Shown here one piece after another: positions 1-5,846 of a stretch of 7,692 nucleotides of DNA (positions are counted from its first letter, which is position 1; the number at the start of each line of letters is the position of its first letter). This stretch comes from CAYPNF01 sp964411985 (GTDB taxonomy: Bacteria > Verrucomicrobiota > Verrucomicrobiia > Limisphaerales > J093): assembly GCA_964411985.1 (NCBI GenBank), contig CAYPNF010000116.1, positions 1 through 7,692 on the forward strand, in the 5' to 3' direction. Both the position numbers and the translations under genes were made by a program. The notes below the pieces were generated by a model that was given only the letters and a program-made list of their open reading frames with translations, had not been told where the DNA came from and searched no databases.

Positions 1-539
1 CTGGCCTGGGTCTGGCCACTGTCCATGGGATTGTGGCTCAACACAAAGGGTGGGTAGAGGTGGAGAGCGAGCCGGCCAAGGGATCTCTGTTTCGGGTCTT
101 CCTACCCTCTACTCCGCCCATCTCGCGCCAGCCCATGGAGATACCGGACCAACCTACAGCCTTCGGACACGAAACCATTTTGGTCGTGGAGGACGAGGCG
201 AGCGTGCGCAATGGGCTCTTGAGGAGTTTGGAACATCTGGGATATCGAGTTTTTGCCGCCGCGAATGGCCGGGAGGCTATGAAAGTGTGGCAGGAGCACA
301 GCCCTCAGGTCGACTTGTTGCTTTCCGACATGGTGATGCCAGAGGGCATGACGGGCCTGGACCTGGCGGAGAAGCTGAGACTCGAGAAACCCCGGTTGAG
401 AGTTATCATCTCCAGTGGCTATAACCTCGAGCTTGTAGGACATGGAAAGGTGGAGGCCGAGGGCGTTATTTACCTCCAGAAACCGTATGAGATCGAGGCG
501 CTGTCGAAAACGATCCGAGATTGCCTGGACGCACAGTGA
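1..539 (+). CDS. Hybrid sensor histidine kinase, C-terminal fragment (HATPase end + receiver domain)
   Basis: Partial gene entering from the left; the reading frame starts at base 3 and stops with TGA at 537-539. The first residues read GLGLATVHGIV, the G2 box of a histidine-kinase ATPase domain, followed by SEPAKGSLFRVFLP, the usual last strand of that domain. A short linker leads to a complete CheY-like receiver. Numbered from the GTG at base 33, its acidic pocket is E53-D54-E55, the phospho-acceptor is D99 (in LLLSDMVMP), the switch residue is S127 or S128, and the conserved lysine is K150 (in YLQKPY). All key receiver residues are present, so it should be competent for phosphotransfer. 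The kinase would autophosphorylate on a His upstream of the window and pass the phosphate to D99. No output domain follows, which is typical of PAS-type hybrid kinases in soil bacteria. The signal sensed lies outside the window. Confidence 0.93.
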   Translation, partial: GLGLATVHGIVAQHKGWVEVESEPAKGSLFRVFLPSTPPISRQPMEIPDQPTAFGHETILVVEDEASVRNGLLRSLEHLGYRVFAAANGREAMKVWQEHSPQVDLLLSDMVMPEGMTGLDLAEKLRLEKPRLRVIISSGYNLELVGHGKVEAEGVIYLQKPYEIEALSKTIRDCLDAQ

Positions 540-567
540 CGTCCTGGTGCCACGCTCGCGTGAAGGA

Positions 568-588
568 ACCACACTCAGAGGGAGTGGT
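568..588 (+). terminator. Possible terminator hairpin after the hybrid kinase
   Basis: An inverted repeat starts 28 bases past the kinase stop codon. ACCAC (568-572) pairs with GTGGT (584-588), followed by one mismatch and three more pairs around a 3-base loop. It is followed by CTTG rather than a clear T-tract, so it is only a candidate transcript end chosen mainly by position. Confidence 0.3.
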
Positions 589-686
589 CTTGATCACGTC
601 GTCCCTTGTTATTAGTCAACTTGCCAAGCCTGATTCCAACACCTAAGGCATAAGGGGCGGAGCTAGGAGGAAGGATCGGGATAAAG

Positions 687-717
687 CAGTCCCAAACTTA
701 CCAAGACCCTGGGACTG
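687..717. repeat. 8-bp perfect inverted repeat
   Basis: CAGTCCCA (687-694) pairs perfectly with TGGGACTG (710-717) around a 15-base loop. It lies in the non-coding stretch between the hybrid kinase and dispersed repeat copy 1. I see no gene between 540 and 1461. Inverted repeats of 7-8 bp are expected a few times by chance in a window of this size, so function is not implied. Confidence 0.4.
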
Positions 718-839
718 GACCAAAACCTCCCCGCTCTCGACTCGGGGCTCCTGTCCTTCGCCTCCTTAGTCAGGCTCCTCGCTTTGGCCGTGCCTCGATT
801 CTCTCCCCACCTTCCTGGGTGGCTTGGAGGCGGCCATTT

Positions 840-1005
840 TCCCCTCGCCTCGCTGGGCACTGAGCCGGTCTGACTCGTATCCCAAAGGGTCCGCCGGTGG
901 CATTCGGACGCCAGACAGAACAGCGCCAGGCTTCCGTGCCACCCGCAATGAACCTGAAAAGAATGTTCGACACATACGGTATGCTGGAGAGGTGGGGGAG
1001 AGACC
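840..1005 (+). repeat. Dispersed repeat, copy 1 of 3
   Basis: The element has a self-complementary motif CCGCCGGTGG (891-900, one G-T wobble) directly followed by CATTCGG, then CCAGACAGAA. A second block, GTTCGACACATACGGTATGC, begins at 965. Copies 2 and 3 share the same order, and the distance from the palindrome to TTCGACA is 75, 75 and 74 bases. Hand alignment of 891-979 with copy 3 gives about 70 of 89 matching positions with one gap. Weaker similarity extends left through the CCTCGCCT...CTGGGC...GCTGAGCC stretch, so the left edge near 840 and the right edge near 1005 are approximate. All three copies lie in the same orientation between genes. No transposase is linked to them. Open frames across it on either strand are most likely by-products of high GC. 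Confidence 0.75.
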
Positions 1006-1219
1006 GCCCCCTTCTGTAAGATGGGGCCGGGGAGCCCTCGCTGTGTTGGCCACTGGAGGAGCGCAAGGGCCTCGGATGTTAGCCTCCGCCTGGAGATTAC
1101 CGACTAGCCACCAAAGCCAGCGGAAGTACGGGTCAGTGATTGCTCCACTGCCGAAAATGGAGTTCTCATGCAAAGGATGACAATGGGTAAAAGGAGGCCG
1201 ATACGCTCAGCTACCCCTT

Positions 1220-1247
1220 CGAGGCGCATGTTTGCTCACACGCCTCG
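1220..1247. repeat. 7-bp inverted repeat upstream of the sigma factor remnant
   Basis: CGAGGCG (1220-1226) pairs with CGCCTCG (1241-1247). Inside, TGT and ACA can add three more pairs after a two-base bulge. No T-tract follows. The stretch 1006-1461 otherwise holds nothing I can name. Confidence 0.35.
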
Positions 1248-1461
1248 TTCGGCGTAGCGGCCCCCTAGTTTCAGGCTGGCTTTGGCCTGCCTGGGCAGTT
1301 TAGCCATGCTTGGCTACCTCTGCCCCAAACCCCTCCCAGGGCGACTTGTGGTTCAAAAGAGTTCAATTCCCTCACACATGCGCAAAGGGGTGCCAAAACG
1401 TATGGAGCGAACGTGCTATTTACTTTTCCACGTGATCCGCCGACGATTGCCGCTCCAGCGG

Positions 1462-1750
1462 ATGAGCGATTTTACGACGATCCTGAACCGAGCTCGGCAA
1501 GGGGATGCCCAAGCGGCAGCCAACTTGTTTCCCTTGGTGTACAATGAATTGCGCCACCTAGCCGCTTTCAAGATGGCGAATGAAATGCCGGGCCAAACCC
1601 TGCAACCTGCAGCACTCGTGCATGAAGCCTGACTACGGTTGGGGGCAGATGAACAGCCCGCCTGCGAAAACCGGGGGCATTCGTCGTGGCCACCGCTCCG
1701 GTCGGCGACACCCCAGCCGTAGTCTACGGCACGATTGGCGGTAGGGGCCT
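1462..1750 (+). pseudogene. Broken ECF-type RNA polymerase sigma factor gene (TIGR02999-like)
   Basis: From the ATG at 1462 the frame reads MSDFTTILNRARQGDAQAAA, then LVYNELRHLAA, then MPGQTLQPAALVHEA. This is the start of the ECF sigma factor family common in planctomycetes, verrucomicrobia and acidobacteria, where the first helices form region 2. An intact member continues with Trp after HEA and runs to about 180-200 residues. Here the next codon is TGA (1630-1632), one base from TGG. Beyond the stop the same frame resumes family-like sequence: LRLGADEQPACENRGH, compared with the usual WLRLGG...PxWxNRxHFF. After about 1680 only faint matches remain and frameshifts are needed. No region 4 (promoter -35 binding) is recognisable, so the product cannot work as a sigma factor. 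The right boundary is approximate. A Ser/Thr kinase gene often sits next to this family; none is seen here. Confidence 0.8.
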
Positions 1751-1921
1751 GCGCCAGCCCAGTTTGCACCTACCTGCTTCTCGACACGTCACGGTTGAGG
1801 GTGCTTTCGAACCTTCCTTCTTGGGTCCGAAGGTTTCTGATGGAAAGCGCCTCAGAATCCGGGTATAGAGTTGCCGCCGGGCCCGTGAAGAAACCCCTGA
1901 GGGTTCGGGGGCCCCTCTACT

Positions 1922-2857
1922 ATGCCCACCGACGCACCCTTTGATGAGGTTTCGAGCCAGCTGTGTCCAGCGGTAGGGGTGGACCTGACCACCGACCTTG
2001 TTCGAGTCGGCGTGTTCGATTCAAAAGGCCATGAGCTTGGAAGCCACAATCTGCGGGCCCACCCAGATCGAGGGCTGGACGCGCTGGTTTCTCCCGTCGC
2101 ACGTTGCGTCGAGGAGGCAGTCGACGATGCCGACCTGCACTTGAGCGCCATTGGGTCGTTGGGGATCGCCATCCCGGAGGCTCCGACCGGCCCTTCCCAA
2201 CCCGCTTTCTCTATCTCGGATCTCCTGAACACCCCGACCATGTTCTCCGAGCTCTTGCATGGTCGACTAGGCCGACGGCCTGGCCTCTATGAGCGTTATC
2301 ACGCGTCCACCGCCGCGGTTCTGGCGGCAGAGTTCGGGATAGCCGGCGGTGCGGCGCTATTCCTCGGGAAGGAGTTTGGTGGAGGACTCCTTCAGCACGG
2401 CGATTTGCTTTCAGGTTCGGAGCTGGACGTTTTGCGTCGGATCATCGACTCATGTCGGGATGCCCTCCTTAAAGATCCAAGTCTGACTTCGTTTTGTCCC
2501 CCCGAAGGTCGCCTCTTTCGTGACCGGTTGCGGTGTCACGATGCGGAGATCACGCACTACTTGGTTAGGATGGCCAACCATGGCGGGCAAGCCGTCGCCG
2601 GGATCGTTCGGGCATTCCACCCCGAAGTTTTGGTACTTGGCGGCGATGCGTTTCTGGAGCTTAATCGCGCCCTCACCGCGGTACTCGCTGATTCTGCAAG
2701 CCACGAGCTCGGCCACCCCCTGGCTGACCATGTGAGGGTCGTCGTATCGACCTTGGGTGACTCTGCCTATCGGAGAGGCGCGGCCCTTCTGGCTTCGCAA
2801 CGCCGAATGAGGGGAAGAGTTCAAGGCTCGAGCGACTCAGCCAAGGCACCCAGTTAG
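1922..2857 (+). CDS. ROK-family protein, probable catalytically inactive sugar-kinase homologue
   Basis: 311 aa, the usual length for a ROK sugar kinase without a DNA-binding domain. The fold is recognisable throughout: an N-terminal strand pair GVDLTTDLVRVGVFD (19-33), GIAIPEAPTG (81-90) where ROK proteins have GIGxPGxxxx, HASTAAVLAAEFG (127-139), FGGGLLQHGDLLSG (152-165), HPEVLVLGG (233-241), and a C-terminal GDSAYRRGAALLAS (279-292). Key residues are lost. The DxGGT phosphate motif is DLTTD (21-25). The NDAN motif with the catalytic base reads YHAS (126-129), placing His127 where Asp belongs. The GEIGH and CxCGxxGC zinc site is missing. It is therefore more likely a sugar-binding or regulatory relative than an active glucokinase. 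No N-terminal helix-turn-helix is present. The start is the ATG at 1922, after a small hairpin (AACCC/GGGTT, 1892-1905) and with no clear Shine-Dalgarno sequence. It stands alone, with the thioredoxin gene convergent downstream. Confidence 0.82.
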   Translation: MPTDAPFDEVSSQLCPAVGVDLTTDLVRVGVFDSKGHELGSHNLRAHPDRGLDALVSPVARCVEEAVDDADLHLSAIGSLGIAIPEAPTGPSQPAFSISDLLNTPTMFSELLHGRLGRRPGLYERYHASTAAVLAAEFGIAGGAALFLGKEFGGGLLQHGDLLSGSELDVLRRIIDSCRDALLKDPSLTSFCPPEGRLFRDRLRCHDAEITHYLVRMANHGGQAVAGIVRAFHPEVLVLGGDAFLELNRALTAVLADSASHELGHPLADHVRVVVSTLGDSAYRRGAALLASQRRMRGRVQGSSDSAKAPS

Positions 2858-2910
2858 TACGCTCTGGCCCCAATTTGGCAAAGCCCGGCTCGCCCGCTCC
2901 GGTGGACCGC

Positions 2911-2934
2911 CTTGTTCGGCGATTCTCGAACAGG
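2911..2934 (+). terminator. Hairpin downstream of the ROK gene
   Basis: TGTTCG (2913-2918) pairs with CGAACA (2927-2932) around an 8-base loop, extended by a wobble and a C-G pair. It lies about 55 bases past the ROK stop in the 172-base gap between convergent genes, where a transcript end is expected. No T-tract follows, so the call rests on position. Confidence 0.35.
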
Positions 2935-3000
2935 AATCAGACGAGGTTGTCTTTGCCCCGATCCTTGAGAGCTAAACAGCGCCATGGCACCTCAGCCTTG

Positions 3001-3029
3001 CTTTCACCCGATTGCAGCGATCGTGAAAG
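3001..3029 (-). terminator. Stem-loop immediately after the thioredoxin-like gene
   Basis: CTTTCAC (3001-3007) pairs perfectly with GTGAAAG (3023-3029). Within the loop GATT (3010-3013) pairs with GATC (3019-3022), with one wobble. On the minus strand this stem begins at the base right after the TGA stop (3032-3030). The position strongly suggests a 3'-end structure, although no run of T follows. Confidence 0.5.
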
Positions 3030-3542
3030 TCAGGGCGTGAGCGGAGCGGTGGATGGACTCAGCTTCCCGAGCAATTCGAGGAAAGCCGTTTTGCCCATTC
3101 CCCCCTCGACCCGTTCCAGGACCCTCTCTTGTGGATCAGCGATGATCGTGGTTGGCGTGGCGACGACACGGTAACGACTCAACGTTTCGGCCGCGTTAGG
3201 ATCATCCACGTCAATCATCACGGGGGTGAACCCTGCTTTCACCGTAGCCTCCACCTGCTTATCCGCCCAGACGGTTCGTTTCATGATTCGACAAGGAACG
3301 CACCACTTGCCGGTGAAGAAGAGGATTATGGGCTTGCCGGATCGGGCGGCGTGTTGTTGAGCCGAGTCGTAGTCTTTGGCCCAAGTGACGTTGTTGGAGG
3401 GGACGTAGAAGTCGTACCATGCCCAGCCGAGGGAGACAACGAGGGTGCCGAGCCAGAACCAGCGCCAAAAGTTGAACCTGCCTCGATGGGGCTGTAATGC
3501 GGGATCAGTGGACGGTGGTGTGTGGGATCGTGCGTCGTTCAT
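3030..3542 (-). CDS. Membrane-anchored thioredoxin-fold protein
   Basis: 170 aa from the ATG at 3542-3540. The frame stays open further upstream, but that sequence has no family resemblance, so this start was chosen. Residues 25-47 are Trp-rich and hydrophobic (WFWLGTLVVSLGWAWYDFYV) and form one N-terminal membrane anchor, preceded by a short His/Arg/Pro-rich cytoplasmic tail. The rest is a thioredoxin domain facing the periplasm: PIILFFTGKW leads to the active site WCVPC (Trp80, Cys81, Cys84), and the conserved cis-proline is Pro130 in VATPT. Both redox cysteines are present, so it can act as a thiol-disulfide oxidoreductase. The KWCVPCRIMKRTVW pattern resembles the DsbD C-terminal and 'thioredoxin family' single-domain proteins, which fits reduction of envelope disulfides. 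The partner is unknown; no dsb or cytochrome-maturation gene is nearby. No clear ribosome binding site is seen. Confidence 0.88.
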   Translation of the reverse strand: MNDARSHTPPSTDPALQPHRGRFNFWRWFWLGTLVVSLGWAWYDFYVPSNNVTWAKDYDSAQQHAARSGKPIILFFTGKWCVPCRIMKRTVWADKQVEATVKAGFTPVMIDVDDPNAAETLSRYRVVATPTTIIADPQERVLERVEGGMGKTAFLELLGKLSPSTAPLTP

Positions 3543-3637
3543 GGAATTTGCAAATCGGTAATCATGGTACGCGACTCGTCGTACTGAATTCGTTTGTCGC
3601 CAAACGTTCCGGATCAGTGACCCTACGCCGGTGGCAT

Positions 3638-3654
3638 CCGAGACGATGTCTCGG
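3638..3654. repeat. Tight 7-bp palindromic hairpin upstream of the thioredoxin gene
   Basis: CCGAGAC (3638-3644) and GTCTCGG (3648-3654) pair perfectly around a 3-base loop. GGC (3633-3635) and GCC (3658-3660) can add a lower stem. It lies about 95 bases upstream of the thioredoxin start, where a promoter or operator would sit, but I cannot place -10 and -35 boxes with confidence. The remaining stretch to repeat copy 2 (3661-3984) holds no gene I can support. Confidence 0.35.
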
Positions 3655-3984
3655 CCAGCCCCCAAAACCAAGCTTTCAACGCGATTTTTTCTCCTACAGA
3701 GTGTTGGGGAAGACCATTGGCACCGTGAATGTTCTCCGAGCCCTGGCTCTTCCCTTGACCACCGGGGGAGACCACTCGCGTGGGAAGTGGGCCAACCCTC
3801 GGGTGACATGCCGACCAGCCGACCTAAACCTCCCAAAGTACGGAGCCAGAGGGTGCCCGACGGGCCATAAAGAAGTTTACGGACAAAGGATGAAGAATAG
3901 GAAGAAGGAGTTCAGACCCCCTGCACCAAGGTGCGCCAGAATACCACTGGGCCCAGCTGGTGCTGACAGACCCAGCTTCCCTTC

Positions 3985-4150
3985 CCCTCGGCTCACTGGG
4001 CGCTGTGCAGGGGGCTGACTGTTTTCCGCATTTCCCGCTAGCGGCATTCGGTGGCCAGGCAGAACAGAGACAAGCCTCCCGACCACCCCAAAAACCTCGT
4101 GAATTCATGTTCGACACATGCGGTATGCTGGAAGATCGGAGAAAGGAGAA
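3985..4150 (+). repeat. Dispersed repeat, copy 2 of 3
   Basis: It contains a perfect 10-base palindrome CCGCTAGCGG (4035-4044), then CATTCGG, GGCCAGGCAGAACAGA, and TGTTCGACACATGCGGTATGC ending in GGAAGA. TTCGACA starts 75 bases after the palindrome start, exactly as in copy 1. The middle (about 4090-4107) has diverged most. Left-side similarity begins around CCCCTCGGCTCACTGGGCGCTG. Outer ends are approximate. It lies in the long gene-free stretch between the thioredoxin gene and the small membrane protein gene at 4609. Confidence 0.75.
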
Positions 4151-4608
4151 CGCCCAGCCGTACAGAGTGACAGCCATCCACGCCATGAGGTGCATCTCCT
4201 GGGATAGTTTGCCGAGCGAGGTGGATTTATGCCTTGCTGTCATTGGTGCAGGCTTGGTTCCGGTGGGCGGCCGACCCGCCCGAGGAAGGGGTCAGTACGC
4301 GGTATGGCCATGGATCTGGCTAGGCCCTTGCGCAAGGAGGTACGGACTTGGGTGATTGAAGCCGACCGGCCATCAGTTGCCCAGGAAGGGTTATTCATGA
4401 GGTCAAGAACCTGAGGGCATTGGGAGAATTTCACCCGACGCATGTCGATCTTCAACGTTTATCTAGGCGAGGATCTTTGACAAACACTCGTACATCTAGT
4501 TACATTAACACCCTGTAGGATAGGGCTCTATGGAAGTCGGGCGGAGGCTGGGCTGTGCACGGATCGAGTCACCGCCGGGCGAAAGTCGCGTCCTGCGGAT
4601 TACAATCT
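4151..4608. other. Intergenic stretch, no gene recognised
   Basis: Open frames here are short and without recognisable motifs. The last part, from about 4440, is AT-richer (for example around TACATTAACA, 4501-4510) and leads into the AT-rich small-gene patch. It may contain that patch's promoter, but no convincing -35/-10 pair can be named. Confidence 0.5.
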
Positions 4609-4860
4609 ATGAAAAGACACCTCTCGGCTACCGATATCAGAGCCGGCGTGATTAGTTCGTGCATTCTGACGATTTGCTATCTCTGTATTACCGGCTTGTC
4701 CACCCTGCCTCGTGTTTGGGCTTTTATGGTTTTGTTTGCTGTAGGTTTTTTTTTGATGATGAAGTCGGTCGCAGACTTGGTGGTTTGGGTATTTGGGCAG
4801 GTAGCTGTTTTTTCTGGCAGAGGTCTTGGCAAAGCTCTCAGGTTCATTCGTTGTTTATGA
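4609..4860 (+). CDS. Small predicted two-helix membrane protein, function unknown
   Basis: 83 aa from the ATG at 4609 (MKRHLSATDIRAG...). The frame is open for 18 codons further upstream, but that part looks non-coding. Two hydrophobic segments are visible: ISSCILTICYLCITGL (about residues 15-30) and WAFMVLFAVGFFLMM (about 36-50). A third, weaker one, VADLVVWVFGQVAVF (about 53-67), may be amphipathic or membrane-associated. The C-terminus is basic. Codon choice is T-rich with a run of eight or more T around 4747, and GC is about 45-48%, well below the flanking genes, which suggests a different origin. The stop overlaps the next possible start in an ATGA arrangement. I do not recognise a family. 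Coding status rests on the long hydrophobic pattern. Confidence 0.5.
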   Translation: MKRHLSATDIRAGVISSCILTICYLCITGLSTLPRVWAFMVLFAVGFFLMMKSVADLVVWVFGQVAVFSGRGLGKALRFIRCL

Positions 4861-5021
4861 AGCCGAACCCGACGCGCCATCCGCGACGGCGGGGGACGCC
4901 GGTCGGTCTTGCTGGATGCCATTCGCCTAGTCCGACTGCGCTCTGCGTAGGCATCGTGCGCGAGATGAAACAAGAGTACATTCAACAATTACAAAATCAC
5001 ACCTCACCCATATGCCTATAG
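4857..5021 (+). CDS. Doubtful 54-aa open frame overlapping its neighbours
   Basis: It starts at the ATG in the ATGA overlap with the upstream gene and ends inside the start of the downstream small gene. The product would begin MKPNPTRHPRRRGTPVGLAG and end QLQNHTSPICL. The first part is Arg/Pro-rich and encoded by a segment of 70% GC (4861-4960, hand-counted), while sequence on both sides is 40-48% GC. The abrupt change suggests that the frame crosses an inserted or repeat-like element rather than being a real gene. The overlap arrangement is the only positive evidence. Confidence 0.2.
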   Translation: MKPNPTRHPRRRGTPVGLAGCHSPSPTALCVGIVREMKQEYIQQLQNHTSPICL

Positions 5022-5182
5022 CACTTGCCGTTATCTTTGGACTGGTTTCGCTCTTTTCTATCTTGTTCATCGTCCGTCGGTATCGGACGGCTACGCCATT
5101 ACAGAAACGCCACATTATAGTCGCTGCCAGCGGCGCAGTGGCCGTTGCTGTATCAGTTTATTGCCTAGTCAAGTTCAGATAA
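5012..5182 (+). CDS. Very small two-helix membrane protein, function unknown
   Basis: 56 aa, starting at the ATG at 5012 and stopping at TAA 5180-5182. The sequence reads MPIALAVIFGLVSLFSILFI, then a basic loop VRRYRTATPLQKRH (21-34), then a second hydrophobic stretch IIVAASGAVAVAVSVYCLV (35-53) and a KFR end. Two helices with a positively charged loop predict a hairpin in the inner membrane with the loop in the cytoplasm. This is a common layout for small membrane proteins, including toxins and assembly factors, but nothing identifies which. No Shine-Dalgarno sequence is visible. It shares AT-rich composition with the 83-aa gene upstream, so the two may have arrived together. Confidence 0.5.
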   Translation: MPIALAVIFGLVSLFSILFIVRRYRTATPLQKRHIIVAASGAVAVAVSVYCLVKFR

Positions 5183-5387
5183 GAATATCCATGGGACCCA
5201 AGGATCCGTTTTTCGAAGGAAGGGGTTGTGAAGCATTTTTGTCCCGCCTGAGGTAGCGTCCTCCCACCTGCCACAGCACGGTGTGGGGAGAAGGGTGCAG
5301 AGAACTTGCGTTACAGCCCTCCCATACCACCGACCCGACTAGGGTCGACAAACCTAACCCCTCCCTTCCATCGTCTCGAGCTACCTC

Positions 5388-5545
5388 CCTCGCCTGAAGG
5401 GCCGCTGAACCGGGGTCCAACAGTTTCCGCCAGCGGCATTCGGGGGCCAGGCAGAATACCGCCAACCTCCCAGCCACCCGGACCGAACCCGAAAAGAACG
5501 TTCGACAGATGCGGAACGCAGAAGGGCTCAGGGGAGAAGGATGCA
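5388..5545 (+). repeat. Dispersed repeat, copy 3 of 3
   Basis: It contains CCGCCAGCGG (5427-5436, palindrome with one mismatch), CATTCGG, GGCCAGGCAGAATACCGCC, then AACCCGAAAAGAACGTTCGA and CAGATGCGG. TTCGACA starts 74 bases after the palindrome start, compared with 75 in copies 1 and 2. Copies 1 and 3 share the block ACC(C/T)GAAAAGAA(C/T)GTTCGACA, which copy 2 has lost. The stretch just left of it has a perfect hairpin, CGACCC/GGGTCG (5331-5347). Edges are approximate. No gene is seen in 5183-5592. Confidence 0.75.
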
Positions 5546-5592
5546 CATTGGGTGGCCCTGGGATCCCCATGACCATCCCAAAACCAGCTCTC

Positions 5593-5620
5593 GGAAAGGT
5601 TGGGAAACCTTTTCTCAACC
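5593..5620. repeat. Two mutually exclusive hairpins
   Basis: GGTTGGGAAA (5598-5607) pairs with TTTCTCAACC (5611-5620) over ten positions with one G-T wobble and a 3-base loop. Alternatively, GGAAAGGTT (5593-5601) pairs with AACCTTTTC (5606-5614) over nine positions with one wobble. The two cannot form together. A 10-pair stem with such a short loop is more than I expect by chance here. It lies downstream of the small membrane proteins and just upstream of the receiver remnant, so it could be a transcript end or part of a decayed element. Confidence 0.5.
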
Positions 5621-5663
5621 TCTACGCAACGCGGTCCAGACAGACAGGCCGGGAAGAGGGTAA

Positions 5664-5822
5664 GGAAAAGTCCGTGTGGCAGTTATAGGTGCAAAGGAGT
5701 CACCAGAAGGCTTCCCAAACCTCCCAGGACTTGGATTTGAGCCGTCCCTCGCATACCTGCCAAAGCCTTGCCCGACCAAAACGCTCGCCTCAGTGATCCG
5801 GGACTGTCTGCGGCCGGGGTAA
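5664..5822 (+). pseudogene. Decayed C-terminal remnant of a response-regulator receiver domain
   Basis: The open frame ending at TAA 5820-5822 finishes LAYLPKPCPTKTLASVIRDCLRPG (read in two parts, 5748-5765 and 5766-5819). This matches the end of a receiver domain: the conserved Lys-Pro (AAG CCT, 5763-5768) followed by a final helix with IRDCL. The same pattern closes the hybrid kinase at the start of this window (YLQKPY...TIRDCLDAQ). Upstream, VRVAVIG (about 5670-5690) sits where the strand before the conserved Ser/Thr would be, and the spacing to Lys-Pro is only about three residues longer than in the intact kinase. The phospho-Asp, the acidic pocket and any start codon are absent, and a stop lies at 5661-5663. 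I infer a leftover end of a lost hybrid kinase or response regulator gene. The left boundary is uncertain. Confidence 0.5.
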
Positions 5823-5846
5823 CACTCCTCACCCGCTGAGTTTGAC

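Noticed and set aside
824..1180. Open frames of 98-135 codons on both strands across repeat copy 1.
   Set aside because: They lie over the interspersed repeat, lack recognisable motifs, and copies 2 and 3 interrupt them with stops or frameshifts.
1330..1400. tRNA-like sequence GTTCAATTCCC resembling a T-arm.
   Set aside because: The flanking bases do not form the five-pair T stem, and no acceptor or anticodon arms can be placed.
2913..2932. LexA-like box, because TGTTC and GAACA face each other.
   Set aside because: The spacer between TGTTC and GAACA is 10 bases, whereas the verrucomicrobial LexA motif I know has 4. The site lies between convergent genes with no promoter to control.
3626..3660. 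Possible fourth copy of the dispersed repeat, because CGCCGGTGGCAT (3626-3637) equals part of copy 1.
   Set aside because: Only 12 bases match, the following sequence departs, and no TTCGACA block occurs about 75 bases downstream.
4861..4965. Integron attC site between small gene cassettes.
   Set aside because: I could not find paired core sites of the RYYYAAC/GTTRRRY type with the required inner arms.
5676..5695. Sigma-54-like promoter TGGCAGTTATAGGTGC.
   Set aside because: The GG to GC spacing is 11 bases instead of 10, and the -12 element is GTGC rather than TTGC.
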